The position numbers and the translations under genes were made by a program. Below, piece by piece: positions 1 through 12,887 of a DNA stretch of 64,000 bases. This stretch comes from Erythrocercus mccallii (taxonomy: Eukaryota; Chordata; Aves; Passeriformes; Dicruridae): the NCBI GenBank assembly GCA_013397435.1, contig VZRG01001326.1:62001-126000 (forward strand), read 5' to 3'. The stretch's first letter is position 1. Every line of letters begins with the position of its first letter. Below the pieces are notes generated by a model. That model saw only the letters and a list, made by a program, of their open reading frames with translations, did not search any database and was not told the DNA's origin.

Positions 1-3000
1 AAAAAAATAAGAACCTTTGAACAGGGCAGAATATTATAGCTTGAGAGATGAATTCATAACGCAAATACCTTGAGACTCCAACTACAGGCGGAAACAGAAA
101 CAAGTTTCCAAAAAGGCCATTTGCAGCTTGTTTCTACTAAAATAAGGAGAGTGGAGTAATCTTTCTAATGCTGCCATTCTGTCCCTCTGGTGCAAAGATG
201 TACTGAGTCTCAGGGCAATTAATTTGTCATCCAACATCCCTGCCTATTTTAATTTTGTATGGGCTGAATTGTGACCAGCAGAGCCACAGTTTCAGAACGC
301 CACACTCACAAGGAAAAGTGCTGTTTCCTATGCTCAAGAGTTCAATGACAGTTTATGTAGGAAACCAGAACCACACAACTTTGTGGCTGGAAATGTTTTC
401 TGGGTTTGTTTTCTTGCTGTGTTATGACAGCATAGCACCATGATTGAGACAGAGATTCAAATACGCCTGGGAAAACACCTTTTAGGAGCCAGGACTCACA
501 ACCTGGTATATGGGTAAATATCCAGGCTTATGTGGCAAAATGAAATACTGGATGCAGGTTTTAGCTATGGCACCTGAAGTAGTCTTGCTTCTTTAGTGCT
601 GGAGCAAACTGTCCCTGATGGGAACAGAGGTCTGTTTTCTGGAGAAAAGGGCCGCAGTCCCCAGTCTGCTGCTTCCCCACCTCAGCATGGTGCTGCAGAG
701 CCAGTGTGAATGACTCGCTCTCACCATGCAGCTATGAAGTGAGGCAGGCATAAATCCTAGTTCCACTGAAATCACTGGCAAGCTGAAGGGAGGGATTTAT
801 AATTGACCCAGGTACATTTAGAAGTCCACACCATCTAATTTTCAAACACCTGTGATCTACAAAGGTGGAACTCAGCCCTGCTATAAACAGAAACAAGGCA
901 CATGGGTAAAATAGAAATCAGAGAAGTTGTGTTCAACTGCATCAGTTTTGAATTTTGCTTTTGGATTTTCCTAGTTCCAAAAACATATTGACTAGAGAGT
1001 TTGTGCATTTCAACTTTAATGAGGTAGATACTAATATGTAGCATGAATTAATCCATTAAACAATTATACCTTTACTTCTGTAAAATACAATATGCAAGTG
1101 TGTGTATGTGAGAGAGTATATCAGCATGTGCCTCCACCAGCTAGATACTAATACTATGGCCTGGCAGCTGTAAAATCGATTTGTATGCAGTGATCACATT
1201 ATATCTTCTAATTTCATGAAAATTCTGGGACTGTGGATTCATATTGATTTCTTTATGATATTTTAGGCTTTATTCTTAGGAATTGATTTCAGCAGTCATT
1301 TAGAAATATATATCAGTAAAACTGTGTAAAATCTACACAAGCAGATTTTCTTTAACACAAATTAGCCCTAATATTTCTCAGTGATTAAGTATGACAGATA
1401 TGCAGTTTTATTTTTTGTCATCATGCAAGGGAGAAAGGTATGAGGGCCTTTATGAATTACAAGAACTGAGAAAATACCATAAATTCTTGGACTACTGGAT
1501 GATTAATACATTACATTTTGCACAAAATCAAATGATACTATGGAAAGTTTCCTTTAGTATAACTCTGATAGTGGTGTTATGGTACATATGGCCAGCACAA
1601 TGACCAGCCATGAGCAAATCTTCCCTGTGTCAAGAATACCTTCTGAATCTGTACTCTGTTGTTTACATGGGACATTAAAAATGAAAAAATGGCAGATATT
1701 CAGAATGAACGAGAAGAAGAACTTAAGATAATGTGAGCAATAACCTTTTTGATCAAAAGCACTGCAACACAGTGGCACTGCTTACCTAAGTTGATCAGGA
1801 TGATCCCTCTGAATTTTCAAAGGGATTTAGAATTTAATGTTAGAATCTGAAGCCCAATGATTGCAACTCTGATCTAAAACAAAAATTGAAAGGTTGAATT
1901 TTTTTAATCCTACAAGGAGATCAAAGCATCTCCTTAACAGATGCTTGCGAGTTTCTTATAATCTTTCAAACTACACTAGCCAAAAGTAAACATTACTGGT
2001 TTAGGTCTGTAGGACAATATGAACATTTAGGGAGAGTCTAACTGCATTTCTTTATGTAAAATAACAAGAAAAAACATCCCCTTAGGGGATGCAGGAATCA
2101 TTGTGATATTCAGTGTGTCATGAAGGAGACCAGACTAGAAAATCATAATGGCTTTACCTGACCTTAACAGTCTCCAAAGTCTATGAGAAGCTCATGGGTA
2201 AGAAGCAGGTTAAGGTACACAGATGGCTGCAAGTGGAAGTTACTCTCTGACCTTCAACTCTGTGTGAGCCATGCATCAGGGTTATGGAAAAATTCATCAT
2301 AGTATAAGACTAAAAGATTGGTGTAGTACAAGATTAAACCAGTAGAAAAGCCAAAAATTGCCTGCTTCCCTCTAGAACAGAAACTGGTTATTTGGGGGTT
2401 TTGTTTATTTGCTTGTTTGTGCCAGGTCTGTTAGTAAATATGTTGCAGCAGATGAAAGAATTATTTCCTTCTTTTTTAGTCCCTGTTTCATTACTGGGAG
2501 CACTGGAGTCCAATACCATCTGCCCAGAGGCAACATTTTACTCAGCCACTGAGTGAAATGTCACCTCACATCAACTCACATATCCAACTTCAGCTGAAGG
2601 AAAACTCCCTCTCTGATAAGATGTTCCTACATTTCCCCAAGTGTTCATGTTTTATCTTTTCTGGGAAAGTTATTAGTGGTGCAAAAAGCATTGTATTCAA
2701 AAGAGTCAGCCTATGAAATGACGTCAATATGCCAAACTAGTTGCCATGTAACCCAATCCTCCTCTTCATGGTTATTCATGTCAATCCTGTTGTATACCGT
2801 AAAAATTTAGCAATGAACCAAGAGCTCGTAGTGCTAGGTACTGTACAAACACAGAATATAAAGGTATCTCCAAGGCATTCAGAAACCTCAATAGCCAACA
2901 GAGGATGCTAAAAAGAACTGAAAAATAGGAAGAAGAATTGGTTGTGTCTGTGGCCAAGTGGTTTGAGCACACCAGTAGTCCATGTGGAGTTACTGTGAGT

Positions 3001-5025
3001 CTAATGGGAAAGAAGAGATTATGAAGGCCTAAGAGAGGGATTCTGGAGGCACACTATTGCACCACGACTGTCCCAAATGCAAAGGACAGCAGGCACAACT
3101 GTATGAAAACACACACTTGAAAGGTGTGCAAGTTAGGAAGGAATGCTTGCAACAGGCGAGGATCTGGTGGCAACTGAGATGGGTCTCAGAACTGACATTT
3201 CAATACAGGGTGAAAGCAGTCCACTAAAGAAGTCAGGAAAAAACAAGTAGGTTAGGTTGCTGTAGTATTAGAAAGGCACCTTCAAGTATTTAAAAAAGAG
3301 AATTACGTAGTCAGTAATAGGAATATCATCTTTTTAACTTCATGGTGACTGGGTGCTGACAGGGCGAGACAGTATGTAGCAGAGTACAGAAAAAGGAAGG
3401 TTGATTGTGGAGTAAAGAAGATGAGAATTACCCAAAGGAGTTTCAGCTACCTGGAAACCTTCGAGCAACTGCCAAAATATTGCTGCATCCAAAAATTGAT
3501 TATTTTCTATTGATCTGTTAATAAATCCTGGCATGTCTGTTTCTTCTATTTATAGTTATGCTGGCAGCACAAAACAGGCACATAATTTATCTTGAACAGC
3601 CTTGTATCACACAGTCTGAACCCTCATCTGTTACCCTAACTCATTCTTTTTTTGAGAGGGAGAAATTCTGGCTGCTTGTTCAGGATCCTTCTCCTGAGGA
3701 GAAGTACCCTGTCCCTTTTCAGAAAGGTGAATCACATGAAACAGTATATTTGTGAGCAAAAGTGCTGGGTTAATTCTTGCCATGGATGAGAGAGTTTCCA
3801 AAGACAGGGCTTGCCTCTGCCTCCCAAGGCTGGCTCAGAGCAGCTGAAAATCTGACTTGTTCTCTTTTGTGATTTCATGCAATTCTCTTAGGATTAAATC
3901 TTTTGCATTCAACACAGCTTCTTAGTGTCCCCTGCATTGCTCCCTGGTTTGTTCCTCACTTTATTTTAGATTCAGTTTACCAATGGATTTTGACTTTTTG
4001 AAGTTTGTTTTGTCATAGAGAAATTTCTTCTTTCTTCTGGGCTGTCTTTCAAACATCTCTTTTAGAAATTGGCTCCTAAATTTTACTTAAAGGAACCTCT
4101 TGTTTGGCCCATAAATTAAAACATTTTGAAATTGTTTCTTTTCCTGTCCATTTCAAGGCATCAAGCAATCAAGAAACACTGAAAGCTGTCCAGACATACC
4201 CTTTTCTCTTTGGTCTTTCTTCTCTGCATGAGTTCCTCCTCCAAGAGACAGAGCTACAGCTAGCAGTCTTCTTGCCACAGTCCTGTGACATCCCATTGGA
4301 AGTACTCTCTCCAGAATGAGTGACCTCATGGCAGAGCAGTGACATCACTGAGAGCACATAAGCACTTTAACTGAGTGGCAACCTGGACTTTGCTGTCCTG
4401 CTCCTGAACTGCTGGACAAAGTGGGCAAAGACAGGAGTGGGCGTGCAATGTCACATGCTTTTGTCAGCTGACTTGAAGTTGTGTTAAACATTTGATTTTG
4501 TTCATAGGAGATTAGACATTAGGATAAATCATTTTCCTTATCTTTAAAATACTTCTAAGAACCCAGATTTGAAAGAAAATGATAAATAGTAACAATACCA
4601 CTTCTCATCCTCTTTCCATCCCTCTTTTTTGGGCATCTTTAGCTGTGTGAAAGACATTGTTCAAGGAGCATCACCTTTGTGTCCTTTCTTGCCTCTGTTC
4701 TGTAGCTTTCCTGTGGCTCCTCCTCATGATTGTGCAGCACCCACAGCAGCCTGAGCTGTGGCTACACCACCAGGAGCTGGGCTCTGCAGCCTTGGATGCA
4801 GGGAGCTGACCCTGGGATGGAGTGAGGGGGTGGCTGCCAGGGTTGTAGATAGAGGTTTCCATCTGCAGTTTGTGGGAGTAAACCTCCATCTGCAGTGTCT
4901 GGCTGAGTCAAAGCCTGAAACTTCCACATGGAAGAGTGAATACTCTGTATTCATTTCAGCAAATAACAGTTTACATCCTGACATAAGGAGGCCAATGGGA
5001 TCTGCAAAGGAAATAAGTTTCAAGC
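1..5025. other. Gene-free stretch, mostly unique sequence
   Basis: No open frame exceeds 99 codons, and none shows a recognisable domain or a coding-like pattern with splice sites. The sequence is A/T-rich, with mildly GC-richer pockets near 4670-4900. Small items seen: a palindrome CATCCCCTTAGGGGATG at 2075-2091, a full CRE palindrome TGACGTCA at 2719-2726, and a possible ancient repeat at 2795-2900. A short GT-rich patch lies near 1098-1130. I see nothing else to annotate. Confidence 0.6.
2795..2900. repeat. Possible ancient amniote interspersed-repeat remnant
   Basis: The segment around 2821-2890 contains a run of words (gagctc, tactgtacaaacacaga, ctccaaggcattcagaaacctcaatag) that resembles the widespread old repeat tail 'ctgtacaaacacataa ... 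cccaaagagcttacaatctaa' seen across amniote genomes. This is my recollection of the motif and no alignment was run. A second candidate lies at 56775-56850. Family and orientation are unknown, and chance similarity is possible. Confidence 0.3.
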
Positions 5026-6586
5026 ATCCTTGTAGTGGTTTTGGTTTGCCAATTTGAGTTTTCTGGCCAACGCACTAAATAATGTGGGGGGTTGAGAGCT
5101 GGCCAAATGCCAGGGCATCTACTGGAATTATTTACTCCTTTTGTGCTGTGAGATAGGATTAGGAGAAAAGCAAAGCAGGCTCAAACTTTAAAGGGTATAA
5201 AGAAAACTTTATTTCAACAGAACTAAAAGAAAGGAAAAAAATAAGAAGAATCACAATAAAACCTTCAGAACATTTCTCCTCCCCCCACAGCCTTCTTCTC
5301 CTTCCCACTGACAATGTACAGAGACAAAACCTGGGACTTAGGTCAGTTTTCCACCTCTAAGATAGTCTTTCATCAGTTGTCTTAGGGAGAGGACTCTCTC
5401 TTGCTATGTCATGGAGACTTCTCCACAAAAAACATTTCTCTTGTGGCTTCAATTTTTACAAATAGCAGCCGCCCAGAAATCTGCAATTGTGAAGTGGCTC
5501 CCATCTCATGCAGCCTTCCCACAGCTGCGTTCATGGGCCATGTCAAACTTATGGGGTACTGTTTCAAGGATGAGCTTTAAGGATGAGTTCAAAAGCAAAG
5601 GTTCTCTTCATCTATCTCTGAGATCATCCTCATCTCTGGGAACAGAGGTCTTCTTCTCCTTTCCCTGGGGGCAAAGGGTCTTCATCACTCTCATCTCTGT
5701 CCCTCTCTGTTCAAGCTTCTCATGAGATCACACTACTTCAGCACAAATCACTTTGCTCGTGTCTACAATTTGAACACTCCATCCACCTATGCTTTTTCCA
5801 TGAATTTAAAGGGATCTTCTATTGTATTGCAGTCCATCAGCATGGCCTTACAAAAGAATTTCAGCCTAAGACAAAGGCATCTCTTCATTCTCCCCCCATC
5901 TGGAACTTGACTCTTTCTTTACTGACCTTGGTGTCTTCCTTTTGTTTCTCTACATGTCTTCATTCTGTCCTGTTCTCTCACTGGAGAGAGGATCGATGTT
6001 TTTGCAGGTTTCATCTGTGCAGTGAAAGAGTTAATATCTCACCCAGGGCCTGCGGATGGTCATGGTTTCTGCTGGGCAGGGGCCAAAGCAGTCACGGTGA
6101 TAGAGTCGAGCCATGCTGGGGCTGTGCCAGGATCTCAGTGGGCCTGGCCAGAATGGCAGCAGCCTCTCTGGCTGCATGGCTGGTCTCAGGCCTGTGCTGT
6201 GTTTAATTCCAGCCACGGGCTGGCCTGACCGTGCAGGGGAAACTGGCCCGGCCTGGCCGGAGCCTGGTGGGCTCTCTGGGAAAGGGCCCAGCCCCACAGC
6301 AGGGCCTGCCTGGCCCGGCCTGGCCCTACGGAGGGGTCCAGGCCCGTTCCCAGGCCAGAAGAAAAAGAGACTTTACTGGGCTTGTTCTTGTCTTAAAATG
6401 TGAATCTCACTGAGGCGTATTCAGCTCTTTAATTGGTTTAACAGGCTATCAGTATTCAAACTAGCCACTGATTGGTTTTGTCAGGCACGTAGGAAACTCC
6501 TACCCACTTCTCTTAAAAAATCATTTTCATGGGTGGCTTCTTCCCTCCTCACCTCACCTCAATTAATGCAAAACCAGCACAATCCT
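5026..6586 (-). mobile_element. Solo LTR of an endogenous retrovirus (ERVL-like), minus strand
   Basis: The LTR body is 5031-6581 (1551 bp), bounded by a perfect 5-bp target-site duplication ATCCT at 5026-5030 and 6582-6586. Read on the minus strand it starts TGTGCTGGTTTTGC and ends CCACTACA, the expected TG...CA termini. Minus-strand signals are two CCAAT boxes (ATTGG on plus at 6432-6436 and 6471-6475), a GC-rich block at about 6040-6360, and a polyadenylation signal AATAAA (TTTATT on plus at 5208-5213), leaving about 177 bp to the 3' end. No internal retroviral region is present, so this is a solo LTR formed by LTR-LTR recombination. The 5-bp duplication favours a class III (ERVL) origin. 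It shares its 3' terminal 60 bp and a mid-LTR block (6008-6037) with the LTR at 52713. Open frames inside it (5411-5725, 5907-6206 and others) are not genes. Confidence 0.9.
6040..6360 (-). promoter_or_regulatory. GC-rich block inside the solo LTR (U3/R candidate)
   Basis: This is one of the most GC- and CpG-dense segments in the window, with repeated CCTGGCC and GGCCNGG words. It lies between the CCAAT boxes and the polyadenylation signal of the minus-strand LTR, where the promoter and transcription start of an LTR would be expected. Promoter activity is inferred from position and composition. No canonical TATA box was found. Confidence 0.4.
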
Positions 6587-8109
6587 CCACCCAATTTTGC
6601 ATCACATCCAAACCATTACTCCTTCTCTTTGCTCTCATTCTCTGTTACTGAAGTTTTGTTATTTAACAGAGAATGTCAGATTTCCTTCTAGGACAGTAAA
6701 CTTCAGTGATGCTACAATGGAAACCAGTCTGGCCCAGTTGCAGAGGGTGAATATGGCTGAGAAGTCAGTGCCAACTGAGAAAATACTAACGGTTTTGGGG
6801 ATGGGCCACAACACAGACCAGGGAAGAACCTGAAGAGAAGGAGAAGAATGTTTACATTGAACAGCTGGTGACAGTGACTGACTGTGTTGGACCCCACCAG
6901 ATTTACCTCTGTGCTTCAGTGACAGGTACGGCTGAGACAAGATTGTCCCTGGACCTCAATCTCCAAGCCACAAAGGCTGGTGTGCCACCAGAGACACTGC
7001 CAGAATTGCATCTCCTGCCAACCCCACAAAAGCAGGCCTAGAAAACCTTTGGGAAACTTTGATGTGTTTGGTCCTACCAAACTTTTTGGACTGACAACGA
7101 TGACAGTACTTATTGAGGTCAAGACAGTGTGGCACAATGTGATTTTAATTTTTGAGGAGCTTGAGAAAACAGAACATAATAAATTACATACATAATTTGT
7201 ATCTACTGAATGAGGCCAGGTCCCTGCAGCATCACAATGCCTGTACAGAACATGAATGAAATAAAGCTGCATACTTTAAGTTTGGGAACTTCTGTGATTT
7301 CCAACTATGTGCTTTTTCCATACCTTCATAATATTCCTTCTGTGGTTTTGCAGCACTGGGGAGCGTGTCTGCCCTACCATTCATGCTGGCTCCTGCCTAG
7401 CAAAAATGCTCGTTTGACAGGGCCACAGTCTTCAGATTCTTTTATTGTACAACTTGTTTCCTCACTTTCCTCACTCAGCTGCTGAAGACTTAAGGAAGAG
7501 GAAGGCCTTTGTCCCCTCTTGGAGAAGCAAGTGTGCCGGGATGTGCCAAGGGGAGCTCTGCAGCTGTTTGAAAGCTGTCCAACAAGATTCATTGAGGCCC
7601 ATGAGCAGGGATGAGTCACACCTAATCACCTAATCTCAACATCAGACCTTGCAATGAATTCACTCCTTCCCAGCCTTAGTGTGACATTATAACTCAGCAA
7701 GCTGGAAATGTTACCTTAAAGTTTTGAGCCTGTCAGTCACTGCTCTGAAGATCTGCAGATGTTAACTGAATTGTGACCAGCACTCCTCTTCTCCCTGCAG
7801 TATCCATCCTATCCACAACCCTCAATGGCAGATATTTACTACAGTGTTCACAAGAATTGTACAGCTATTTCTACATCCCTTTATGAGGAACCCTTTTTTC
7901 CTCCAGGAGACTCTTCATTACCAGGTTCTGTCTAAGATTTGATGGAACCAAGGAAAGAACTTACAGCAGAATTACAGTGTTTGTACCAACACAATAATAT
8001 TAATCGAAAGGAATAATTTAATTGCTGTAAAATAAAATTGGAGTAATAAAATGCTCTGAATGTGTACATACACATAGATGTTTGGATACATATATAGACA
8101 CATATATAA
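6587..8109. other. Gene-free stretch with a possible decayed coding remnant
   Basis: This is unique-looking DNA between the solo LTR and a CR1 copy. At about 6715-7040 two plus-strand frames are open one after the other: the first runs to a stop at 6830-6832, and the second runs on through a segment translating as KEKNVYIEQLVTVTDC. An AATAAA occurs downstream at 7261-7266. I do not recognise the protein, and the frame switch would make it a pseudogene at best. Nothing else stands out. The final 70 bases become TA/CA-rich. Confidence 0.4.
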
Positions 8110-9091
8110 AATCACAGAATTGTTGAGTTTGGAAGGCACATTTGAAGTTCATCTGTTCTAACTCCACTGCTCACCATAAGGTACCTAGAGAAGGTTGCTC
8201 AGGACATAGTCCATCCCAGTTTTGAATATCTCCAAAGATGGAGGCTCCACCATCTCTCTGAGAAACCTGTTAATGCATTCAACTACCCTCACAATAAAAA
8301 ACCCCAAAAGTTTAAATCAATTTTCTTGTATTTCATTTGTGCCCACTGCTTTTTCACCTGTCTCTGGGCACTGAGAAATCTGTCTATGTCATCTTCACTG
8401 CCTCCCATCAGACATTTTAGACATAAAGGTAAGATATTCTTGAGCTTTCTCTTTTCCAGAATGAACACTTCCAGCTCTCTCAGACCCTACTTGCATCAAT
8501 CCCTTACTCATTTTTGTGGTGCTTTCCTGAACTCACCCCAGTATGTCCAGGTATGTCTCGCAGTGGAAAGCCCAGTACACAGCCCAATACTGCAGATATG
8601 CCTCACCAGAGCTGAGTAGAGAAGGATCACCTTCCTTGACTTGGCAGTGATGTTGCTCCAGGTGCAGTCCAGCCATATAGTTCATCAAATAGTTCTGCCA
8701 GTTTTGTGTTATCTGCAAATTTGCTGAAGTAGTGCTCTGTCCCATTGTGCAGTTCATTAATGAAGATATTTGACCATGTTGGCCACAGTATCAGTCCATG
8801 GGGTACAGAGCTGGTCTCCAACTGGGCTTCACGCTGCTGATCGCAAATCTCTGAGCCCAGCAATTCAGCCAGTTTTCTGTGCCCTTCACTGTTCATTTAT
8901 CTAGTCCATGCTTCATCAGCTTGTCAATGAGCATGTTATGGGAGAGAGTGTCAAAAATAAACAACACCTAGTGCTCTCTCCTCATCCATCGAGCAAGTCA
9001 TCTCCCTGTAGAGGGCTATCAGGTCAGTCATGCCTGATTTCCCCTTTGTAAATACACGCTACCTGCTCCTAATCACTTTATTGTCCTTCAC
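8110..9091 (-). mobile_element. CR1 LINE, 5'-truncated, old copy
   Basis: On the plus strand this reads as the reverse complement of the CR1 3' end: ATCACAGAATTGTTGAG at the left edge, then the usual 'ggttgctcaggacatagtccatcccag' type 3' UTR, and then the end of ORF2. On the minus strand, a frame at 8627-8896 contains PHGLILWPTWSNIFINEL and FADNTKLAELFDELYG. These correspond to the reverse-transcriptase segment preceding and including the FADDTKL active-site box; here the second aspartate of FADD is replaced by asparagine. Many stops and frame breaks show an inactive, diverged copy. The 5' truncation is near 9091. TA/CA-rich microsatellite flanks it on both sides. Confidence 0.9.
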
Positions 9092-9172
9092 ATGTATATA
9101 AATATACAAACATACACATGCACACACATATACACATATATACATATTCACATATATATTAAACATAGCAAT
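9092..9172. repeat. TA/CA-rich microsatellite
   Basis: A run of imperfect TATA, CACA and ACATAT units (for example cacacacatatacacatatatacata) directly abuts the truncated 5' end of the CR1 copy. Similar units at 8063-8108 abut its other end. The encoded Y/I/H/T-rich frame is an artefact of the repeat. Confidence 0.8.
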
Positions 9173-9175
9173 TCA

Positions 9176-11504
9176 AATTATTCCACACATATATATTGTT
9201 CAAATAATCCAAAAGTTCCTAGGCATTGTTGCAGAAAATTCTTTAACAAAATTTGCTTACCTTTATACGTATTTAAAAACCCAAAACCCAACAACAAATC
9301 AAACCAGCTAATAAGGGTTTAGCATGAGTAAAAAAAATGGCCCAGTCAATGAATCCAGAGAAATCTAAAGAATGCCAGCATTCAGATAGCATATTCTAGC
9401 TGTCCCATCTAAAGGAGACAGCATACAAGAACTGTGAGCTGCATTCAAATGTCAGTGCTGGTTAAAGGATTCAGACCCAGGAGATGTGAGCTTTGTGGGA
9501 TGGGCTTTACTCTGACATCACTTGAAACAGTTTTGCACAAGCAGCAGGCTTCCAGTCTGAGCTTCTATTTGAAATGTCTTTTCTTGGAGTGTATTGGCCT
9601 TGGTTGCCAGATGATACCCGAGGTGCTACCAAAAGATGATGGCAGCATGCCTTTGCTCCAGTACAAATGTGTGCACTGCTTAATATTTGTGCATCTCTTT
9701 CAAAATCAGAAGGGTTATACAACTGCAAATTAGACTCAGATTTTAGTGTTCTGAGATTTAATCAGAAGATACTGTCATTCTTAATGTTGCAGATCCCCAA
9801 ATTCCTGAAAGGTTCCTTGACTTTTTAGGTTTCACAGGCTTAGTGATTTCTCCAGGATTTTCCATTGGCATCAGTCTCCAGATGCTCAGAGGAGTACAGA
9901 TGAGAGCAACTGAGCTGGTCACTCTGCTCAGCTGCACGTCTGCTGACACCCTGGAACCGCCCTGTTTCCTGTCTTCTAAACTGCATGCAAAATGCCATCC
10001 AGTTTAGTTATATTTATGCCTTTCTTTACAGACCATACAAACATATGCACACTCAAAAGTTTCATGTCTGTTGTCTGTCATTATTGTTACCAGAGCAGGC
10101 ACTGGAACCTAGGATTGTGCTTCTCACTATTCCAATCTGACCCTAAACCAGAAAACTGCTCTAAAACAGGTTGCTGGTTTGTGATGATCAGAGCCAGCCA
10201 AGATTGAACTGGGAAGTGAATCTGCAGGTCACCATCAGGTCCAGGGATCACTGTGCACCTCCCTGGGGACAGTGATGGGCTGAGGCCAGACCAGGACATG
10301 GGCAGGTGGATGGGAAAGACTCAGTGGAGCCCATGGCCAGGCAGGGCAGGACTATGGGATGCGCAGAATGGCCCTGCTGCAGGATCACTGGGGCAGGGAT
10401 TGGGTCTTGGGGAGCTACCATGGGGTCCTGAGCCCTGGGCAGGGTCGGGGGAACCCTAGAGAGGGGATCAGGGCCATCAGAACCTACTAGTGCAGTCAGA
10501 GCACTGACATACACATCTCCAGACAATCCTACTGTGTTCTGATTTTGACTTTGCTTTCCAAACTAGTGTGATAATAATTTTATGGTAATAATTTAAATTA
10601 AGTCAATTAGGCTAAAATTAAAGTAGTACCTTAAATGACAGGAGAAAATTATTTACCTTATTCTACTGCCTGAGGACTCCTAAATGCACAAGTAAGTAAA
10701 TACATTTAAATGCAGCTGACAGTATTTGCAACAAGCGTAGACATGAAGAATGCTGATGAGCACATAAATAATTTCATTTCCATTCAGCCATTCCAAGTGA
10801 AGTGGAATGCTGCAAGTGAACAATTTCTACTTTGCAGACTAAGACTTTACCCTCATCAAAAACCAACAGAGAAATGAATTGTCCTTTACCAGCCTCCCAT
10901 TCTGACTGTGAGGGTGCAGGAGCTGAGCAGAGTTCTGCTCAGCACTGGCACTATGGGGTTCTACAAATCTGTTTGCGCATGGGAAAACTACTCAGGGGAC
11001 AGGCTTTGCATCCGTGAGCCTGGTTGGTGTGCTTGGGCTTTGCTTCTGAGTTAAATCTGTGCCAAGGTGAAGTTTTGACAGTAACAACTCAACTGCCTAT
11101 GTCCTTTGGAAAGCTTTATTAATGGCAAAAAATGTGGAAATGGGAGCCAGAACTCCCATCTAGCTTCAGAGAACTCAGCATGAAAAAGGTGCTTTGCCAA
11201 ACTAGCCCATCTTGGAGAAAGCTGAAACTGCTCTTTTTGTCAGTAAACACGTTAGGACTGGGCCCAGGATGTCTGCAGCATTATAATTAAGAAATCTGAA
11301 AATAATTCAGGTGGTCAAGAAAGGAAAAGATATTTTCTGCTTCTGTCCTGTCACTCCACACATGAACTAGCAGGGATGGTGATAGATTCTTTTTTCCAGA
11401 GCATATCATTGCAGAACTGTGTTTTAAATGGAAGGAGAAGTTTCTTCCTTTCATTTTCCCACCTACACCTGCATCTCACCTATTAAATTAAGCGTCAGTG
11501 GGAA
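9176..11504. other. Gene-free stretch
   Basis: No supported gene. The only compositional change is a GC-richer segment at about 10208-10460 (runs of ggcagg, cctggg and ggggag) without a recognisable repeat family, coding frame or CpG-island density. The rest is A/T-rich unique DNA. Confidence 0.55.
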
Positions 11505-11950
11505 ATAGAATCATGGAATCATAGCATAATTTTAAGTTGGAAAGGACCTCTAAGATCATTGAACCCAACCACCAACTTGGAATCACCATGTCCCTAAATA
11601 CTACATCTACACACCTTTTAAATATGGTGGCAACTCAATAATTTATCCAGCAGCCTGTTTCAGTGCTTCACAATCTCTTCAGGTATGAGTTTTTCCCTAA
11701 TATCCAATCTAAACTTCCCCTGGCACAACCTGAGGCCATTTTGTCTTATCCTATGGCTTGTTACCTGGAGAAAAGGCCAACACCCACCTGGCTACATCCT
11801 CCTTTCAGGCAATTACAGAGAGCAATAAAGCTCCCCCTGAGCCTCCTTTCCTCCTGTCTAAATACCTCCAATTCCCTTACCCACTTATCATTCCCTAGAC
11901 CTTTACTGTCTTTATTTCTCTACTTTGGACATGGTCCAGCAACACTTAGA
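11505..11950 (-). mobile_element. CR1 LINE 3' fragment, minus strand
   Basis: The left edge ATAGAATCATGGAATCATAG is the reverse complement of the CR1 3' octamer tail. It is followed by ttggaaaggacctctaagatcat and then the familiar CR1 3' UTR order: cagcctgtttcagtgcttcac, ccctaatatccaatctaaac, ttgttacctggagaaaagg, cctcctttcaggcaattacag. Similarity fades at about 11950, the 5' truncation. The 143-codon plus-strand frame at 11663-12094 is antisense CR1 and not a gene. Many small differences from the family suggest an old insertion. Confidence 0.9.
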
Positions 11951-12887
11951 AATAGTCTGAAAGGTACTGTTTTCTCCAAGTGGAAGCAGGTCATTCTGGT
12001 AACAACTGAGTTTGAAAGGAGTGCCTTTTGCAGAGCTATTTGTTTCAGCACTGGTGAGGCTATACTTTTGTCCAGTTCCAGGCCATTCACCTAGAGATGA
12101 TTAGGGAGAAGCAGCACATTCCTAGACTTCAGTGCCTGCTCTGATACTGATAATGACAAATGACAAGCATGAAGCTTTTGAGCCTGAATATCCTTGTGTG
12201 CTATGTAAAGAAAAGGCATAAATATAACCAAAATGAATGACATTTTGCAACCCTCATCACCACAGAGACAACTGACAACAGAGGAAAAACATGTCTATAA
12301 ACATAAAAATATAGACATTTGTGTGCCATGTAATGCTAGCAAAGCAAGTAAATAAAATTTGCTCTTGCAATATATAAAGAGTGAAGGTTTGAATCACTGT
12401 TATTAGAGTCGATGCACATTCTTTTTAGTCATTTTTGTTTTAAGAAGATACCAATAATGACTGTGTGCTTTAGTTACTGAATGTTAAGGAGAAAGATAAG
12501 TTCCCTGCAATCTCTGAAACACACAGTGACAACTACAGAAAATGTGTTTTTAGCTAGGGCAATGCTTTTCAAGGTGGGGATAGATGGGTCTCATCTAATC
12601 TGTAACACAGCATTAAGAACCTGGATATCCCAATCTAGTTTTACAGGACTCAAGGAACCACAAAACACCTTGGTGACAATCCAAGCATAGTTTGGAATGT
12701 ATATATGTAAGACAAGAGCTAAGGGACACTGTGATGACCAGGACACAGGGCTTCAAAGCCCACATCGTCAAAGATCTTTTCATGTGCTCAGTCTCCTTTG
12801 TGTATCATGAGAGTTTTCACAATCACCACTCCTCTAAACCCATAGGCAGCAAAGATTTGGAGAAGGCTGAACCCTGGCAATGCTCCA
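11951..12887. other. Gene-free stretch between CR1 fragments
   Basis: A/T-rich unique sequence with no frame over 70 codons and no repeat that I recognise. Confidence 0.55.

Noticed and set aside
11663..12094. 143-codon plus-strand frame
   Set aside because: It is the antisense strand of a CR1 fragment plus flanking DNA.
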